Positions 63,493 through 64,000 of a DNA stretch of 64,000 nt are shown here, one piece after another. The number at the start of each line of letters is the position of its first letter. Within the stretch, counting starts at the first letter, position 1. Origin of the DNA: Bin55 sp964511425 (GTDB taxonomy: Bacteria; Pseudomonadota; Gammaproteobacteria; Pseudomonadales; Azotimanducaceae). A model generated the notes under the pieces. The model had not been told where the DNA came from. It did not search any database and was given only the letters and a program-made list of their open reading frames with translations. The stretch is taken from assembly GCA_964511425.1 (NCBI GenBank), contig CAZEFI010000006.1:1-64000 (forward strand), read 5' to 3'. The position numbers and the translations under genes were made by a program.

Positions 63493-64000
63493 CTAGTCGT
63501 GGTTGTTACCAACGATTTTGATACCAGAATGCTCGATCGGGTAGCGTTTGTTAATCTGAATTAGTATGCTTGTTAGAGATTCTGCAGCTGTTGCGTTGTC
63601 GATAGGTCCGGCGTGCCATGCGCGCATACCGGCATCTTCTGCAAGTTGAATCACCGTGTCGCGGGCGGTTTTCTTGTTACCACTCACTAGGACATCGCAG
63701 TCAATTTCAACATTTTTTTTAATCAATTCTGCCGCGATATTCTGAAACGCACTAACGACCATGACTTCGTTTCCCAAGTAATCTTGTGCCCGTTTTCCAG
63801 CACTACCCTCTCGAGGGAGCTGTACGGTTCCTACACGTGGAGGGACCAGTGGCACGGTAACGTCGATGAGAATCTTTCCTTTAAGACAGTCTTTGACACT
63901 AGCTAATGTGCTCATCTGGTGTGCAGCTGGGACAGTGAGCACGACAATGTCCCCTGCACGCGCGGCTTCGCTATTTTCCATCGCCTCCACGGCGACATCT
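63493..64000 (-). CDS. npdG: NADPH-dependent F420 reductase, N-terminus beyond the window
   Basis: Oxidoreductase that exchanges hydride between F420 and NADP(H). The frame is open through the window edge (...DVAVEAMENSEAARAG), so the Rossmann GxGxxG start is missing and only the last 169 residues are seen. Family segments are DIVVLTVPAAHQMSTL, KILIDVTVPLVPP, VVSAFQNIAAELI, DCDVLVSGNKKTARDTVIQLAEDAGMRAWHAGPIDNATAAESLTSILIQINKRY and GIKIVGN. It is the most upstream gene of the F420 operon in view, 6 bp before cofE. Confidence 0.93.
   Translation of the reverse strand, partial: DVAVEAMENSEAARAGDIVVLTVPAAHQMSTLASVKDCLKGKILIDVTVPLVPPRVGTVQLPREGSAGKRAQDYLGNEVMVVSAFQNIAAELIKKNVEIDCDVLVSGNKKTARDTVIQLAEDAGMRAWHAGPIDNATAAESLTSILIQINKRYPIEHSGIKIVGNNHD

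Noticed and set aside
1..64000. CRISPR array, prophage or toxin-antitoxin pair
   Set aside because: No regularly spaced repeats, phage structural genes, integrase or recognisable toxin/antitoxin motifs were found on either strand.

Overview
The window looks like a chromosomal segment of an aerobic, heterotrophic Gram-negative bacterium, most probably a gammaproteobacterium of a little-studied, perhaps marine, lineage. The Gram-negative envelope is shown by a TonB-dependent receptor and an LpxL-type lipid A acyltransferase. Aerobic metabolism is shown by heme O synthase and by the two oxygen-dependent enzymes of tyrosine catabolism. The taxonomic assignment is inference from gene content only. 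No rRNA, tRNA, insertion sequence, integrase, phage gene or CRISPR array was found.

Layout. (1) 1-8821, minus strand: the 5' part of a TonB-dependent receptor gene and a tightly overlapping oppABCDF peptide/solute ABC transporter operon. Its OppC carries an inserted fibronectin-III-like domain. (2) 8933-18542, mixed strands: an HDAC-family deacetylase, an Eis-like GNAT, a histidine phosphatase, an LLM flavin/F420 oxidoreductase, a lytic transglycosylase, a lipid A-type acyltransferase, a FATP-like acyl-CoA synthetase, a small membrane protein and an MhpD/FAH-family protein. (3) 18559-21229: tyrosine catabolism, hppD-hmgA, with a divergent MarR regulator. (4) 21273-56837: a 35.6 kb block of eleven genes, all on the minus strand. 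In transcription order these are two nearly identical 594-aa membrane proteins, a MoxR AAA+ ATPase, a DUF58 protein, a BatA-like membrane protein, a membrane VWA/GATase-like protein, two giant (about 2,280 aa) exported TPR proteins, two membrane-anchored helical-repeat proteins of about 635 aa, and a third giant TPR protein (2,243 aa). (5) 57357-58641, plus strand: heme O synthase and a possible small protein. (6) 58689-64000, minus strand: a coenzyme F420 operon npdG-cofE-cofD-cofC-fbiC, with npdG cut by the window end.

The most unusual part is block 4. MoxR, DUF58 and VWA/BatA proteins form a recurrent ATPase-adaptor set of poorly known function in many bacteria. Here the set is joined to about 27 kb of paralogous periplasmic repeat proteins, more than 8,000 residues in all. 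Three families in the block are duplicated: a pair of 594-aa proteins, a pair of 634/637-aa proteins and a triplet of giant TPR proteins. The 594-aa pair shares about 1.6 kb of apparently identical DNA flanked by diverged ends, the pattern of recent gene conversion. A plausible but unproven reading is an envelope assembly or remodelling machine in which the MoxR/VWA module acts from the cytoplasm and inner membrane on large periplasmic scaffolds.

The F420 operon and the LLM-family oxidoreductase at 12229-13239 suggest that the cell makes and uses F420. This cofactor is common in actinobacteria and methanogens but patchy in proteobacteria.
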